The notes: generated by a model from the sequence alone, not told the origin. A stretch of 64,000 bases of DNA from Chlamydia serpentis (GCF_900239945.1 NZ_LT993738.1:620001-684000); one strand, 5' to 3'. Positions 36,462 to 45,932 are shown, numbered from the stretch's first letter. Numbers and translations: made by a program.

Positions 36462-38201
36462 TCAAGAGTCCTGTAACCTAGGATCTAAAGCATCTCGAAC
36501 ACCATCACCTATTAAAGCTATCGCGATCAGCAACATTGTTAATATAAATGCTGGAGGCCAAAGAACAGCACTTTCTGCAGGAAATCCCGTGACACCTTCT
36601 CTCATAAGATTCCCCCAAGAAGCAGAGCTCTCCTCTCCCAATCCCAAAAAGGTCAGACCCGCTTCACAGCTAATCATTGCCATCATAGCAAAGGGAACTA
36701 AAGAAATGACAGGAACAATAGCATTAGGAAGAATCTGGTGTACCATAATGTAATAATGACTGTACCCCAGGTTTGTCGCAGCAAGAACATATCCTTGATC
36801 TCGTTGTTTTAATACCTCAATTCGAACATACCGACTAAATCCTGTCCATCCGAAAGATCCTAGCAATACGGTGTTCAAGATCAAGGATTTCTTTTGTGTT
36901 ATTGAAATTACTAACATCAAGATAAATAGAATAGGCATTGTCTCCCAAATTTCAGTAAAACGAGATAAGATCATATCTATAGTTCCACCAAAATATCCTG
37001 AAACCAACCCAATCATTATTCCAATAGCTAGGGCTATAGCGATCCCAATCCCCCCGACGACCAAAGCAATCCGAATTCCAAATATCAAAGCGGAAAGTAA
37101 ATCTTTCCGAGTAACTCGTGTAAGTTGCCACCAGGGAACATACTTGTTCATTTCACGAGATCCTCCAGCATCGTCTTCCCAATGGAAACTACTGAAGAGG
37201 GGGCTAATTAAAATACGAACATCTTCGGATTCTTTTTCGATCCATACACGTTTATCTTGAATAAAGTGTATAGCACTCCGCAGCTTTGCATAATCTTCAA
37301 GTACCTGACGAGTTTCCATCAAAGATTTTTTATAAGGTTCTGCCTTTTTCATTATGTCAGCATAGGCGATGGAAAGATCTTCAGGCTGTCCCCAGTTATT
37401 GTAATATGCTAGGTTTAATTCGTGTTCTATCCTTATGAGAGCCATTAAAAAAGGCCTATAACCGTCAGTAGCATGATTCCAAGCTTGCTGCGCTATCTCA
37501 TAAGAATGCTGCATCTTATCTATTCTTTGTTGCAATCTTTTAAGACAGATTTCCTCGTTTTTTATTTCTAAGTAGCGCAACGTCGGCATTCGGGATTGTT
37601 TTTTATCTTCAAAAGCTGCCTGGTATTTCTGTAAAGAAGAATTCTGTTTCTTACGATACTTTGCCTTAATCAAAATTCCTAACTGCTCGTATGGACTCAT
37701 ATAGCGCCGTTCCATCTCCCAACTACGAGTATCCTTAGGTAGAAGCATCAACATTTCAGAGTTTACTTTGCTAATATTTTCTCGAATTTTTTCAGCACGC
37801 ATCTTTTTCAAGTGCTCGGCTGCTGCTGGATCTTGGACTTTCCCATTATAGGCCCAAGCGAAAATACCACATTGAATAACGATACAGACCCCTAGTAACC
37901 AACGACGTAACCATCCTCTTGCAAACTTAGAAGAAAGTACAAACAAAGGGAACGTCAACATCAACACATTAAAAAAGAGATCCACAGGCTTAGTATAATA
38001 CCCTGGAAACAACAAATACCTAAGTAATGGGAAGAAGACTTCTCCATGCCAAGTTACAAGTAAGGGTTTACTACTTGCAAATAAAGGAGCATAGATTCCA
38101 ACTACAGCAACAATAATAAAAAATTTCCAAGACAACGAAGCTAATAAATTTTTATGATAGGCAGCCAAAAAGCGTTGGTAAAAAGAAGGATGCTCCTGCA
38201 T
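36462..38201 (-). CDS. oppC: Oligopeptide ABC transporter permease OppC, with large inserted helical domain
   Basis: 579 residues against about 300 for typical OppC. N-terminal membrane segments (about 25-45, 75-95, 102-118) are followed by roughly 220 charged, coiled-coil-like residues (HLKKMRAEKIRENISKVNSE to about 335). Then come the permease helices from LSALIFGIRIALVVGG. The EAA loop reads YVLAATNLGYSHYYIMVHQI with LPNA after it. The inserted domain should lie on the periplasmic side and may touch OppA. Start ATG directly follows the oppB TAA, with AAGGAG upstream. Last gene of oppABC. Confidence 0.9.
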   Translation of the reverse strand: MQEHPSFYQRFLAAYHKNLLASLSWKFFIIVAVVGIYAPLFASSKPLLVTWHGEVFFPLLRYLLFPGYYTKPVDLFFNVLMLTFPLFVLSSKFARGWLRRWLLGVCIVIQCGIFAWAYNGKVQDPAAAEHLKKMRAEKIRENISKVNSEMLMLLPKDTRSWEMERRYMSPYEQLGILIKAKYRKKQNSSLQKYQAAFEDKKQSRMPTLRYLEIKNEEICLKRLQQRIDKMQHSYEIAQQAWNHATDGYRPFLMALIRIEHELNLAYYNNWGQPEDLSIAYADIMKKAEPYKKSLMETRQVLEDYAKLRSAIHFIQDKRVWIEKESEDVRILISPLFSSFHWEDDAGGSREMNKYVPWWQLTRVTRKDLLSALIFGIRIALVVGGIGIAIALAIGIMIGLVSGYFGGTIDMILSRFTEIWETMPILFILMLVISITQKKSLILNTVLLGSFGWTGFSRYVRIEVLKQRDQGYVLAATNLGYSHYYIMVHQILPNAIVPVISLVPFAMMAMISCEAGLTFLGLGEESSASWGNLMREGVTGFPAESAVLWPPAFILTMLLIAIALIGDGVRDALDPRLQDS

Positions 38202-39686
38202 TTATAGTCTCCTTCCTTCTAACTGAACACGAGGATCTAACAATACATAGCAAATATCCCCGAGAAGATATCCTACTAGAGACAGTGTTGACCCCACAAG
38301 CACAGAAAATAAAACCACGTTATGATCACGATTTAGAATTGCTTGATAGAAAAAATTTCCAAATCCATCTATATCAAACAAGGTTTCCACTACTAAGGCT
38401 CCGCCTAGTAATGTCCCCAATGAAGAAGCTAAAGAGGTTACTATAGATACTGCAGCATTTTTGCCTACATGCTTATATAAAATATCTATCCATCTCACTC
38501 CCCGAGCCTTAGCAGCACAAATGAAATCCTGGCCTAATACCTCTAGAAATATGGACCGGCTGAGTCGCGACTGGGCAGCAAGAGCTCCGTAACTAACAGC
38601 ACAGAAAGGCAAAAACCCATGTGACAATAAATCAAAAAGGCGGCCTAAAGTGCTGAGCTCATTGAAAACCTCAGGTGGAGAATGTAGCCCTGAGTAAGGC
38701 ATAGGAGCTGAAGTAAATGGGATCGTTTTATTGATAACAAAGTTATCTAAAATCCAGGGAACTGCAACAAATACGGGGATGGAGAATAAAATAAGAAAAA
38801 TAAAATTTAAGGAGTGATCTATCCAGTGGTTTCTTTTTAAGGCCATAATCATGCCAAAGAATTGGCATAAAACAAAACCAACAATCATAGGTAAAATTGA
38901 CAATACCAAAGAACAACGTAAACGCTTGATGACTTCCGAAATTACAGTCTTATGTGAGTCATTTCGTAATGTTCCGAAGTCTAATCGTAAGACTCGTGAC
39001 ATATAGCGAAAAAAGCGGGTTTCACAGAAAAAAATCTTGCATGCCTGTTTAGAGTTATAACAAAAAACCTTTGTTCCCCCATGGTCTTGAAACCAAGATT
39101 TTAGAGCTTCAACTTTGGCATTGATATCTTCTTCACTAAGTTGTTTTAGTAAAAAAGCATTACTCTCTGCTATCTCTTTATTTTTTGCTCTCTCCTCAAG
39201 GCTAAGATTAGGGCCAACAATCCCTTGGAGCACTCCACCACGAATAAATAAATCTGCAGCAAGATGACGATACTTAGAATCTCGGGAAGTATCATCAGCT
39301 TCAAATAGCAGCACAGGCATGATAAACTTCGCGCAATCTCCCCAATATACCCAGGACTTAGAAACATTTGCAACTCCAGTAATTTTATTATTGGCGTAAT
39401 TGAAAAAGTCTTCAAGCCCTGCCCGAACTTTTTTATGAGGGATCTTAGGGCGAGTATTAAAAAAAATAGGAAGTGTTAATCCATAATGTTCTCGAAACTG
39501 CAAATAACGATCTGGGCCCTTATACGAACGGATTTTATCAGATTTCCCAGCTTCACCTAAAGAGTCTATAGCTTTTTCTTCCAAGACATCTCCAGGCGCA
39601 GCGTTTAGTATTAAAAAATTTATAGAGACAATAGCAAATAAAGTCAGGGGGATTAAAATTAAACGTTTTAGGATGTACTTAAGCAT
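38202..39686 (-). CDS. oppB: Oligopeptide ABC transporter permease OppB, with inserted periplasmic domain
   Basis: 494 residues against about 306 for E. coli OppB. The first helix (ILKRLILIPLTLFAIVSINFLI) is followed by an extra region of about 190 residues before the remaining five helices. The EAA loop is FICAAKARGVRWIDILYKHV. The insert contains no motif I know and should lie in the periplasm. The ATG at 39686 is preferred to an upstream codon because GGAGG sits 5 nt before it; it overlaps oppA by 19 bp. It abuts oppC without a gap. Confidence 0.91.
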   Translation of the reverse strand: MLKYILKRLILIPLTLFAIVSINFLILNAAPGDVLEEKAIDSLGEAGKSDKIRSYKGPDRYLQFREHYGLTLPIFFNTRPKIPHKKVRAGLEDFFNYANNKITGVANVSKSWVYWGDCAKFIMPVLLFEADDTSRDSKYRHLAADLFIRGGVLQGIVGPNLSLEERAKNKEIAESNAFLLKQLSEEDINAKVEALKSWFQDHGGTKVFCYNSKQACKIFFCETRFFRYMSRVLRLDFGTLRNDSHKTVISEVIKRLRCSLVLSILPMIVGFVLCQFFGMIMALKRNHWIDHSLNFIFLILFSIPVFVAVPWILDNFVINKTIPFTSAPMPYSGLHSPPEVFNELSTLGRLFDLLSHGFLPFCAVSYGALAAQSRLSRSIFLEVLGQDFICAAKARGVRWIDILYKHVGKNAAVSIVTSLASSLGTLLGGALVVETLFDIDGFGNFFYQAILNRDHNVVLFSVLVGSTLSLVGYLLGDICYVLLDPRVQLEGRRL

Positions 39687-41791
39687 TGATCCTCCTTCTT
39701 CTCTAGCCATACCATCTGTACATTGACAGTCTCATCCTGAGCTTCGGGAATTAAATCTGTTCTATGTAGAGGAACAAAGACATTTTTTACATAGTCCTTA
39801 TAGAGTAGGGAGCTATGTCTGGAGAATAAGAAAGCATATGGAGCTTCTTCATGAATAATTTCATGAAAACGATGATAAAGTCGATTGCGCTCTTGTGCAT
39901 CGTATTCATAACTCAATTTGTCTATGATTTTATCAACTTCTTCATGGTGGAAGCCCACGACATTTGCAGACCCTTTTTCCATAGCTCCTTCAGAATGCCA
40001 TAAAGCTCGAGGATCTTCAGGAGGCGAGCCCAAACACCATCCCATTAAAAGAGCATCGAAATTTTTTTCATCAAAAGCCTGTGAAAGATCAGCCATATCC
40101 AGGCCTAAGAGACTGCATTCTATTCCGATTTCTTTGCAGGAAGTAGCTACATAATCGGCAATAGTTCTCGCAGTTAAACTCTTTACATAGTAACACAAAC
40201 GAAAACGGAAAGGGATAATCACCCCGTCAATAATTTTTTCTCGAATTCCATCACCATCGGTATCTATCCATCCTTCTTCCTCTAAGAGACGAGCAGCTTC
40301 TTCTGGAGAGTAATGCCATCCCTCAATCTGCTTATTGTAAGAAGGAGAATTATAAGCAAAGGGCCCACTTATAGTATAGCCTTGGCCATCCAAGCACTGC
40401 TCTATGATTCTTTCTCTATCAATTGCCATGTTCATAGCACAACGCACTTGCTGACTTTGAAAAAACAATGAATAACAATTCCACCCGATGTAGGTATAAG
40501 CTCGATCTGAAGAGACTACTTCACGAATTGCACCCCCTTTAGCCACTTGCTTATTATACGCTGGGCTTTTCATAAAACTATAGAAGTTGTCTCTTTGGTT
40601 TGGAGGAAGATAGGAAATATCTATTTTCCCAGTCTTAAAATCTTGGAATAAAGAGTCTGAGCTTTCTTTAAAGTAAGTGTAACGCGCTTCTAACAAAGCT
40701 GCATGAGGATCATAAAAATCAGGATTTCGAGAAAAAATAATTTTTTCATCATCCATACCACCAAAGTAATAGGCACCACAACTCACAATATAATTGTTTG
40801 CCCAGTGTATAGCAAAGTTTTGCGCCCAAATAGAATTTGTACGATAATTGTCGCTGTTATTTTCATCTTCAATAATTTTTTCTCCGTTAGCAAAATACTG
40901 ATAGACAAATCTAGGCAAAGGCTTAAGGCTTAAGGTATTAAAAAATGCAGAGTAAAGTACTTTACGTTCTTCTTCTCCTTCTTCATTAATTACTGTATGT
41001 GCTTTCCACCTGACCACTAGCTTTGAGTCATTTTCTACTGATACCGAAACAATATCTTCATAATAAGAGCGCAGAGCAACTGCTCTCATTGTAGCTACAT
41101 AGGGATTCATAACCGCATCATAGAAAAATTTGATGTCATGAGCTGTTACAGGATGAGGGCGTAAAAACATTTCATCTAATTGAACATGCTTTGGAAAGAG
41201 CTTAGGATCTATAGGACGCCAAAAAACATTGGGACGCAAATAGATATGAAACTCCTTATCGCCAGAACCATCTCCAACAAGATGTTCTTCTATTTTTAAT
41301 GCAAGATCAGGAGAAAACGTTTCATACTTTCCTACATGGGGAGAGGCTAAATCAGGAACACAAAGATCATAGAAACCGACTATATAGTCAAATCCATTAA
41401 AAGGACTGAGATTTTCAGGTTTTCCAACATGAGCAGTGCGTAGAATACCATGAGGATTAAAATTTCTTCCCAAAAGCTCAGGAAGAGTTTGTTGCTTATA
41501 AGGATCAGTAGAGAGTAAATTAGGATAACTTGGGTCTCCAAGTAGTATGGTTAAAGCCTCATCTCGGACAGTACTGGGAGAAAGTGTAGGACTAGAAACG
41601 GAAGGTAGGGCCTGTGATGACTGCTGTTTAACTACACGTGAAATTTCACGAATATCTTCCTGTATGTCTTTTACATTACCTTTTATTGACTTAATATCTC
41701 TTTCAAGTAGGTCTGAGGACCAGTACAACAAAATTAAAGAAACAACAACCACTCCTTTTAAAATTTTGTCTAGCATGCATCCTTTATCCAT
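39668..41791 (-). CDS. oppA: Oligopeptide-binding protein OppA, membrane-anchored
   Basis: 707-residue family 5 solute-binding protein that delivers peptides to OppBC. The ATG at 41791 follows GGAGGG by 8 nt. An uncleaved-looking N-terminal helix (ILKGVVVVSLILLYWSSDLL) and a short coiled coil (KGNVKDIQEDIREISRVVK) precede the binding domain, so it is probably membrane-tethered and not free. Family hallmarks are YIGWNCYSLFFQSQQVRCAM, MAIDRERIIEQCLDGQGY and the Asp-rich WIDTDGDGIREKI. First gene of the oppA-oppB-oppC operon. No oppD/oppF ATPase genes are attached. Confidence 0.92.
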   Translation of the reverse strand: MDKGCMLDKILKGVVVVSLILLYWSSDLLERDIKSIKGNVKDIQEDIREISRVVKQQSSQALPSVSSPTLSPSTVRDEALTILLGDPSYPNLLSTDPYKQQTLPELLGRNFNPHGILRTAHVGKPENLSPFNGFDYIVGFYDLCVPDLASPHVGKYETFSPDLALKIEEHLVGDGSGDKEFHIYLRPNVFWRPIDPKLFPKHVQLDEMFLRPHPVTAHDIKFFYDAVMNPYVATMRAVALRSYYEDIVSVSVENDSKLVVRWKAHTVINEEGEEERKVLYSAFFNTLSLKPLPRFVYQYFANGEKIIEDENNSDNYRTNSIWAQNFAIHWANNYIVSCGAYYFGGMDDEKIIFSRNPDFYDPHAALLEARYTYFKESSDSLFQDFKTGKIDISYLPPNQRDNFYSFMKSPAYNKQVAKGGAIREVVSSDRAYTYIGWNCYSLFFQSQQVRCAMNMAIDRERIIEQCLDGQGYTISGPFAYNSPSYNKQIEGWHYSPEEAARLLEEEGWIDTDGDGIREKIIDGVIIPFRFRLCYYVKSLTARTIADYVATSCKEIGIECSLLGLDMADLSQAFDEKNFDALLMGWCLGSPPEDPRALWHSEGAMEKGSANVVGFHHEEVDKIIDKLSYEYDAQERNRLYHRFHEIIHEEAPYAFLFSRHSSLLYKDYVKNVFVPLHRTDLIPEAQDETVNVQMVWLEKKEDQCLSTS

Positions 41792-41810
41792 GAGACCATT
41801 CCCTCCACTT

Positions 41811-42131
41811 TTAGAGGCAATAACTCTCAGGGATTCCTCCCTGGTAACCTGGTCCACAAGACCATAGATTCTGCGTAATATTAAAATCTCTCGAAATCCT
41901 GTCTGAAAAGTGCTGATTATCGAGATTACATGATCTTGTTTCTTCTTTTAACAAAGAGGGAAACATGATTTGTTGATACTTAGATAGCAATATGACGAGC
42001 TCCCTCTGTGCTGATCTGTATTGTTGTAATTGGAAATTACGTAGCTGCAAGCTTAAAAAATAGCTTGTTAGCATTTTTTGACATCTTCTAGCTTGGCACA
42101 AACTGTATTGAAAAGATTTTTTAATCTTCAT
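41811..42131 (-). CDS. Possible small basic protein upstream of oppA
   Basis: A 106-codon frame ending 19 bp before the oppA start, on the same strand. The predicted protein is basic, Gln/Ser-rich with no recognised domain (starts MKIKKSFQYSLCQARRCQKM). No Shine-Dalgarno is visible before the ATG. A small gene is annotated here in some chlamydiae, as I recall, which is the main support. It could equally be the oppA leader. Confidence 0.45.
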   Translation of the reverse strand: MKIKKSFQYSLCQARRCQKMLTSYFLSLQLRNFQLQQYRSAQRELVILLSKYQQIMFPSLLKEETRSCNLDNQHFSDRISRDFNITQNLWSCGPGYQGGIPESYCL

Positions 42132-42309
42132 GTAACCATGTTATGCTTTGAGCTATGAATGGGTCAAGAAATTTTAAAAGAGAAAAATAGTAAAAAATGA
42201 AAATGTTTTTAGAAATTATTTGTCAGTAGATAGCACGAAAATAACCTCCAAAACCTTAATAAACTAGCTGTTATAGAACCGAAAAACTCTTACAACTCAT
42301 TTTAGATAG

Positions 42310-42349
42310 AAAAGACAAACAGGGTTATAGGACCCCTTGTTTGTCTTTG
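42310..42349 (-). terminator. Strong hairpin terminator after the small acidic gene
   Basis: Near-perfect inverted repeat with arms AAAGACAAACAGGG and CCCCTTGTTTGTCTTT (GT and bulge tolerated) around a short loop. On the minus strand the second arm ends in a T-rich tail (TTTGTCTTTTCTAT). It lies just past the stop of the 64-residue gene at 42361, so it ends that transcript. Confidence 0.8.
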
Positions 42350-42360
42350 GCAAACCAAAC

Positions 42361-42555
42361 TTATTGTTGAGAAGATTCTTCTTCGCCGTTTCCACTGGTT
42401 TCAGAGTCATGATCTTGAGACTCATTTTCTTCACGGTTTGAGTCGTCTTCAGAATGGCTCTCATCTTGAGGAGTGCCACAGAAGTCGAAACCGAAAGCTG
42501 AGCCTGCAGAAGGAAGCACCAGAGCTAAAAGAAGGGCTAACATTAATTTTTTCAT
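42361..42555 (-). CDS. Very small acidic secreted protein
   Basis: 64 residues: a clean signal peptide (KKLMLALLLALVLPSAGSA), then a mature part of about 44 residues. The mature part opens FGFDFCGTPQDE and continues as an almost pure Asp/Glu/Ser/Asn/Gln stretch ending EEESSQQ. One Cys only, few hydrophobics, surely disordered. A strong AAGGAG lies 7 nt before the ATG, and a strong terminator follows the stop, so it is a well-bounded single-gene unit and probably well expressed. Function unknown; I recognise no relatives. A surface or periplasmic cation-binding role is only speculation. Confidence 0.8.
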   Translation of the reverse strand: MKKLMLALLLALVLPSAGSAFGFDFCGTPQDESHSEDDSNREENESQDHDSETSGNGEEESSQQ

Positions 42556-42717
42556 TTTTATTCTCCTTATTTAAAATACGACAGCTCAAACCTGAGATTG
42601 GCCAAAAAACTAGTAACCTATGACAAAATAAAGGCTGACGTAAAGGTTTCCAGGTACTATATGAAAAAAGAAAAATAATCTGCAAATAAAAAGTATACTA
42701 ATAAGCAGGGAGGATTA

Positions 42718-43038
42718 TTACTCATGTTGTCGAGGAAATAAGTAAATACCGTAGAGTAAAAGTATAATTCCTAATACTAATAAACCTATAGCCAATGGAA
42801 CTGGCAAAAATCCAATCACCAAACACCCCTCGATAAACACCTGGGCAAGAGGATTAGCAGTAAATATAATGCTCACCGCAGCAGAAGCACACAGAGCAAT
42901 AAGTAGTCCTAAAATTGCTATAGCACTAGCAATTTCATAACGACAACGTATAGAAAAATCAGCTCGCCACGAGACTTTGATTCTGTTTCCTAGGCTGTCT
43001 TGACTTAGGGGAGTATAATTAAATGCTATTTCACTCAT
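42718..43038 (-). CDS. Small two-TM Inc-like protein
   Basis: 106 residues, with a 32-residue polar N-terminus and then two long hydrophobic segments (IASAIAILGLLIALCASAAV and VPLAIGLLVLGIILLLYGIYLF) joined by a short NPLAQVF-type loop. Only a few residues (PRQHE) follow. This is the classic bilobed Inc layout, though short. It is in the same-strand block with the TPR gene and the acidic protein. Function unknown; inclusion membrane location inferred. Confidence 0.75.
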   Translation of the reverse strand: MSEIAFNYTPLSQDSLGNRIKVSWRADFSIRCRYEIASAIAILGLLIALCASAAVSIIFTANPLAQVFIEGCLVIGFLPVPLAIGLLVLGIILLLYGIYLFPRQHE

Positions 43039-43085
43039 CGAATTAATGTTACCCTTGTTCGATATTCTAGAAAATGAGTAAAAAA

Positions 43086-44090
43086 TTAGTACTTATATTC
43101 AATCCCATAAAATTTAATAAGTTTTTGAGATTTTTTATAATCTCTTTTTTTTATCTCTTCGTATATTCTTAGGCCTTTAGCATTCATTCCCTGTTGAAAA
43201 TAAAGAATGCCTAATTTAGACATAGTCTCTACATCATTAGGTTTGAGTTTTAAGACAATTTCATATTCTTGTATTTCTTCCTTAGGCATTTGCAAGTCAT
43301 GGTAACTATAAGCTAACTGTGCGTGAACCCAAGCATTTCCTGGAGCATATTCATTTAAAATTTGAAACTCCTCAATTGCTCTTCGCGCTGTTGCAAAAAA
43401 TTTTTCTTGAATTTCGTCACTATACCTACCCGAAGGAATCCAATAATTGGCATCAAATTCAGGATATTTCCTTGGATCAGCATAGAGGCCAGAAAGAGCT
43501 ACATAAGCGTCAGCTAAAGATACATGCGCACTAAGATCTACTGGGATAGTTTGAACAACTTTAATATACGCCTCAATCGCTTTCTGAAGTAAGCACTCAC
43601 GAAAAAGAAAGTAGTCTTTCCAAAAGCAAAAACAGCTAAATTTCCTAACCAAATCATGTTTAGGAAGTAACCTGAATATACTAGAAAGAAGAGAATACTC
43701 TTGATTTTGAAGATGTATAGATAACTTAGTGGCTGCTGCTGCCAAATGCGACTGCTCCTCCACAATATTTTGCGAGCGCTTACTCAGTGTAAGAGTAGCT
43801 TGCAGATATTCTGATGCGAGATCTTCAAAAAAATCCAGCTTCCCTGAAAGAAGATAGAGGCGTGTAACAAGACAAACAAACAAGGTAAGAAAAAAACAGG
43901 CAAGGCAAAATGCTGGAATGATTGTTTTTCCTGAAAACAAGAAGAAGTAAAGAAAGCAGCTAAGCTCAAGAGCCATGAAAAAACAGGCGCCCCAAACAAA
44001 TGTTATCTGCTTAATTAAGTACTTACGTAAACGAGCACTTATTTTCTTACACAAATCTTCTAAACTCGCCTGAAAACCAAAAGGTTTCAT
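43086..44090 (-). CDS. Membrane protein with C-terminal TPR repeats
   Basis: 334 residues. Two hydrophobic segments at about 29-52 (FVWGACFFMALELSCFLYFF) and 58-78 are followed by helical repeats. The last two match the TPR pattern: NAWVHAQLAYSYHDLQMPKE and NDVETMSKLGILYFQQGMNA. TPRs make protein-protein contacts, here probably in the cytosol. The close pair of hydrophobic segments again allows an Inc interpretation, but an inner-membrane scaffold is equally likely. Next to hemH but divergent from it. Confidence 0.8.
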   Translation of the reverse strand: MKPFGFQASLEDLCKKISARLRKYLIKQITFVWGACFFMALELSCFLYFFLFSGKTIIPAFCLACFFLTLFVCLVTRLYLLSGKLDFFEDLASEYLQATLTLSKRSQNIVEEQSHLAAAATKLSIHLQNQEYSLLSSIFRLLPKHDLVRKFSCFCFWKDYFLFRECLLQKAIEAYIKVVQTIPVDLSAHVSLADAYVALSGLYADPRKYPEFDANYWIPSGRYSDEIQEKFFATARRAIEEFQILNEYAPGNAWVHAQLAYSYHDLQMPKEEIQEYEIVLKLKPNDVETMSKLGILYFQQGMNAKGLRIYEEIKKRDYKKSQKLIKFYGIEYKY

Positions 44091-44192
44091 GAATCCTGAG
44101 TCCTACTTTGTTAAAGCTAATGGAAAATTATGAGATTAATTGTTTTAATGCAATGTTTCACCACCTTAATTTTCACGAAAGAACTATTAATA

Positions 44193-45173
44193 ATGACAAC
44201 TCCTGCCTATGTACTAGCGAACTTTGGAGGTCCCCGCCATGCCGAGGATCTTCAAGATTTTCTTATTTCCCTACTTACCGATAGAGATGTTACAGGAACT
44301 TTTCTGCCTAAATTTCTACATAAACATTTGTTTACTTTTATTGCTAAAAAGCGAGTTTCCAAAGTCCTTTCTCAATACCAAGCATTAAAAAATTGGTCTC
44401 CCATTTATTCTGAAACGGAAAATCTTGCCAAGAGACTCTCTGACCATTTTCAAACTCCTGTTATTCCATTTCACCGTTATTTACCTAGCACTCATCAAAA
44501 GACACTTGACACTATACGCTCTTTAAATACGCACCCTATTATAGGAATACCTTTATTTCCTCATTTTACCTATTCTGTTACCGGAAGCATCGTGCGCTTT
44601 TTCATCAAGGAATTGCCAACAACCTCTATTTCCTGGATTCCTCAATTTGGAAGTGATCCTAAATTCGTTTCTATCGTTATCTCCCATATTCAAGATTTTC
44701 TTCAGAAGTTAGAAATCGTAGAGAAAGAGTGCTGCTTTTTATTTTCTGTACATGGCCTTCCTTTACGCTATATCTCTCGCGGAGATCCCTATAACAAACA
44801 ATGTCTTGAATCATTTTCAGCAATTACTACCCACCTGAAGGAAGCTGAGAGTTTTCTCTGCTTTCAATCTAAATTTGGTCCTGGGAAATGGCTCTCTCCA
44901 TCAACTGCTGAGTTATGTCGAAATGTACGGACCAAGAAGCCTTATATCGTTGTGGTGCCTTTTGGCTTTATTTCAGATCACTTAGAAACTCTATACGAAA
45001 TAGAACAAGATTACCTACCTATACTACGTTCTCGAGGATATCAGGCATTACGTATCCCTGCAATTTACAACTCTCCCCTTTGGATTTCTACTCTGGCAAG
45101 TATCATGCAGAACGATAAAGTAGATGCTCAGAAACTAATAAAAATCGGAAAAAAACAAAATTATGAGTTTTAA
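44193..45173 (+). CDS. hemH: Ferrochelatase
   Basis: Inserts Fe2+ into protoporphyrin IX, the last step of haem synthesis. The frame opens at 44130, but the family start is MTTPAYVLANFGGPRHAEDL at 44193 (326 residues). The active-site block FLFSVHGLPLRYISRGDPY contains the conserved His, and FGPGKWLSPST and the FGFISDHLETLYEI motif (with Glu) are in place. The Shine-Dalgarno is weak. Converges with the amino-acid-binding lipoprotein, 6 bp apart. Confidence 0.95.
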   Translation: MTTPAYVLANFGGPRHAEDLQDFLISLLTDRDVTGTFLPKFLHKHLFTFIAKKRVSKVLSQYQALKNWSPIYSETENLAKRLSDHFQTPVIPFHRYLPSTHQKTLDTIRSLNTHPIIGIPLFPHFTYSVTGSIVRFFIKELPTTSISWIPQFGSDPKFVSIVISHIQDFLQKLEIVEKECCFLFSVHGLPLRYISRGDPYNKQCLESFSAITTHLKEAESFLCFQSKFGPGKWLSPSTAELCRNVRTKKPYIVVVPFGFISDHLETLYEIEQDYLPILRSRGYQALRIPAIYNSPLWISTLASIMQNDKVDAQKLIKIGKKQNYEF

Positions 45174-45179
45174 AAGTAT

Positions 45180-45932
45180 TTAAGGAAGATGGTATTGCTG
45201 TTTTATAGCTATATATTTCCCCGAACGTTTGGTCTTTAAAAGTCCTGCGTTAAATCCTTCGAGCAAATCGCCTCTCGTCCCTTTTAATACTACAAGGCGG
45301 AGACCATCTACATTTAAAGGTTCAGAAATAATTTTTAACCTTCCCTTATAAGCAGTTTCTATTAATGCGGTAACTTCAATCACAGGAGCTAGAAGGGCAT
45401 CGTAACAATTGGATGTCAAAGCCTCTAACGCTATAGGAACATGTTGATATAAGCTAATTACCGCCTCAGGTATATTTTGAGCTACAAGAACAGAAGAGTC
45501 AAATTTATAAACTCCAATAAGACGCCCTTTAAGATCATCGATGGAGCGGTAGGGAGAATCTTTAGCTACGACAAGAACAGGACCTGTTAACAAAATAGGA
45601 TCGGAAAACTGGTAATATTCTAACATTTCAAGAGTGGGCAATACAGATGTAAATGCTCCTTCAGTCTTTTGCTCATCTAAATTCTCAAAAAGATGTACCC
45701 AGTCTTGATTGACAATATTAATATTCAGATTCTCTTTATAGTTAATTTCAGTAACAAGATCATTTAAAAACGCATTAATATCCGATGTATAAATACCAAA
45801 TTGTTTTGGGAACCAAGTAGCATCACGGCCTACCATAATTTCCCTTTTCTCTCGAGAGCAACTGAAAAACAGTAAACCTACAGCTAACAAACATACCAAT
45901 AAATTTAGCTTCCAAGAAAATTTTATTTTCAT
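45180..45932 (-). CDS. Amino-acid-binding lipoprotein (family 3 solute-binding protein)
   Basis: 250-residue periplasmic binding protein. The signal peptide LLVCLLAVGLLFFSCSREK has lipobox Cys25, so it is a lipoprotein. The body has the family 3 features: IMVGRDATWFP at the start of the mature domain, TEGAFTSVLPTLEMLEYYQF, GPVLVVAKDSPYRSIDDLKG and LRLVVLKGTRGDL. The gene is annotated FliY/GlnH-like in chlamydiae. Ligand not predictable. No permease or ATPase genes are adjacent, so the transporter partners are elsewhere. Confidence 0.87.
   Translation of the reverse strand: MKIKFSWKLNLLVCLLAVGLLFFSCSREKREIMVGRDATWFPKQFGIYTSDINAFLNDLVTEINYKENLNINIVNQDWVHLFENLDEQKTEGAFTSVLPTLEMLEYYQFSDPILLTGPVLVVAKDSPYRSIDDLKGRLIGVYKFDSSVLVAQNIPEAVISLYQHVPIALEALTSNCYDALLAPVIEVTALIETAYKGRLKIISEPLNVDGLRLVVLKGTRGDLLEGFNAGLLKTKRSGKYIAIKQQYHLP

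Noticed and set aside
36871..37260. 129-codon plus-strand frame
   Set aside because: Antisense to oppC; no ribosome-binding site, no recognised motif.
41547..41867. 106-codon plus-strand frame
   Set aside because: Antisense to the oppA N-terminus; no support.
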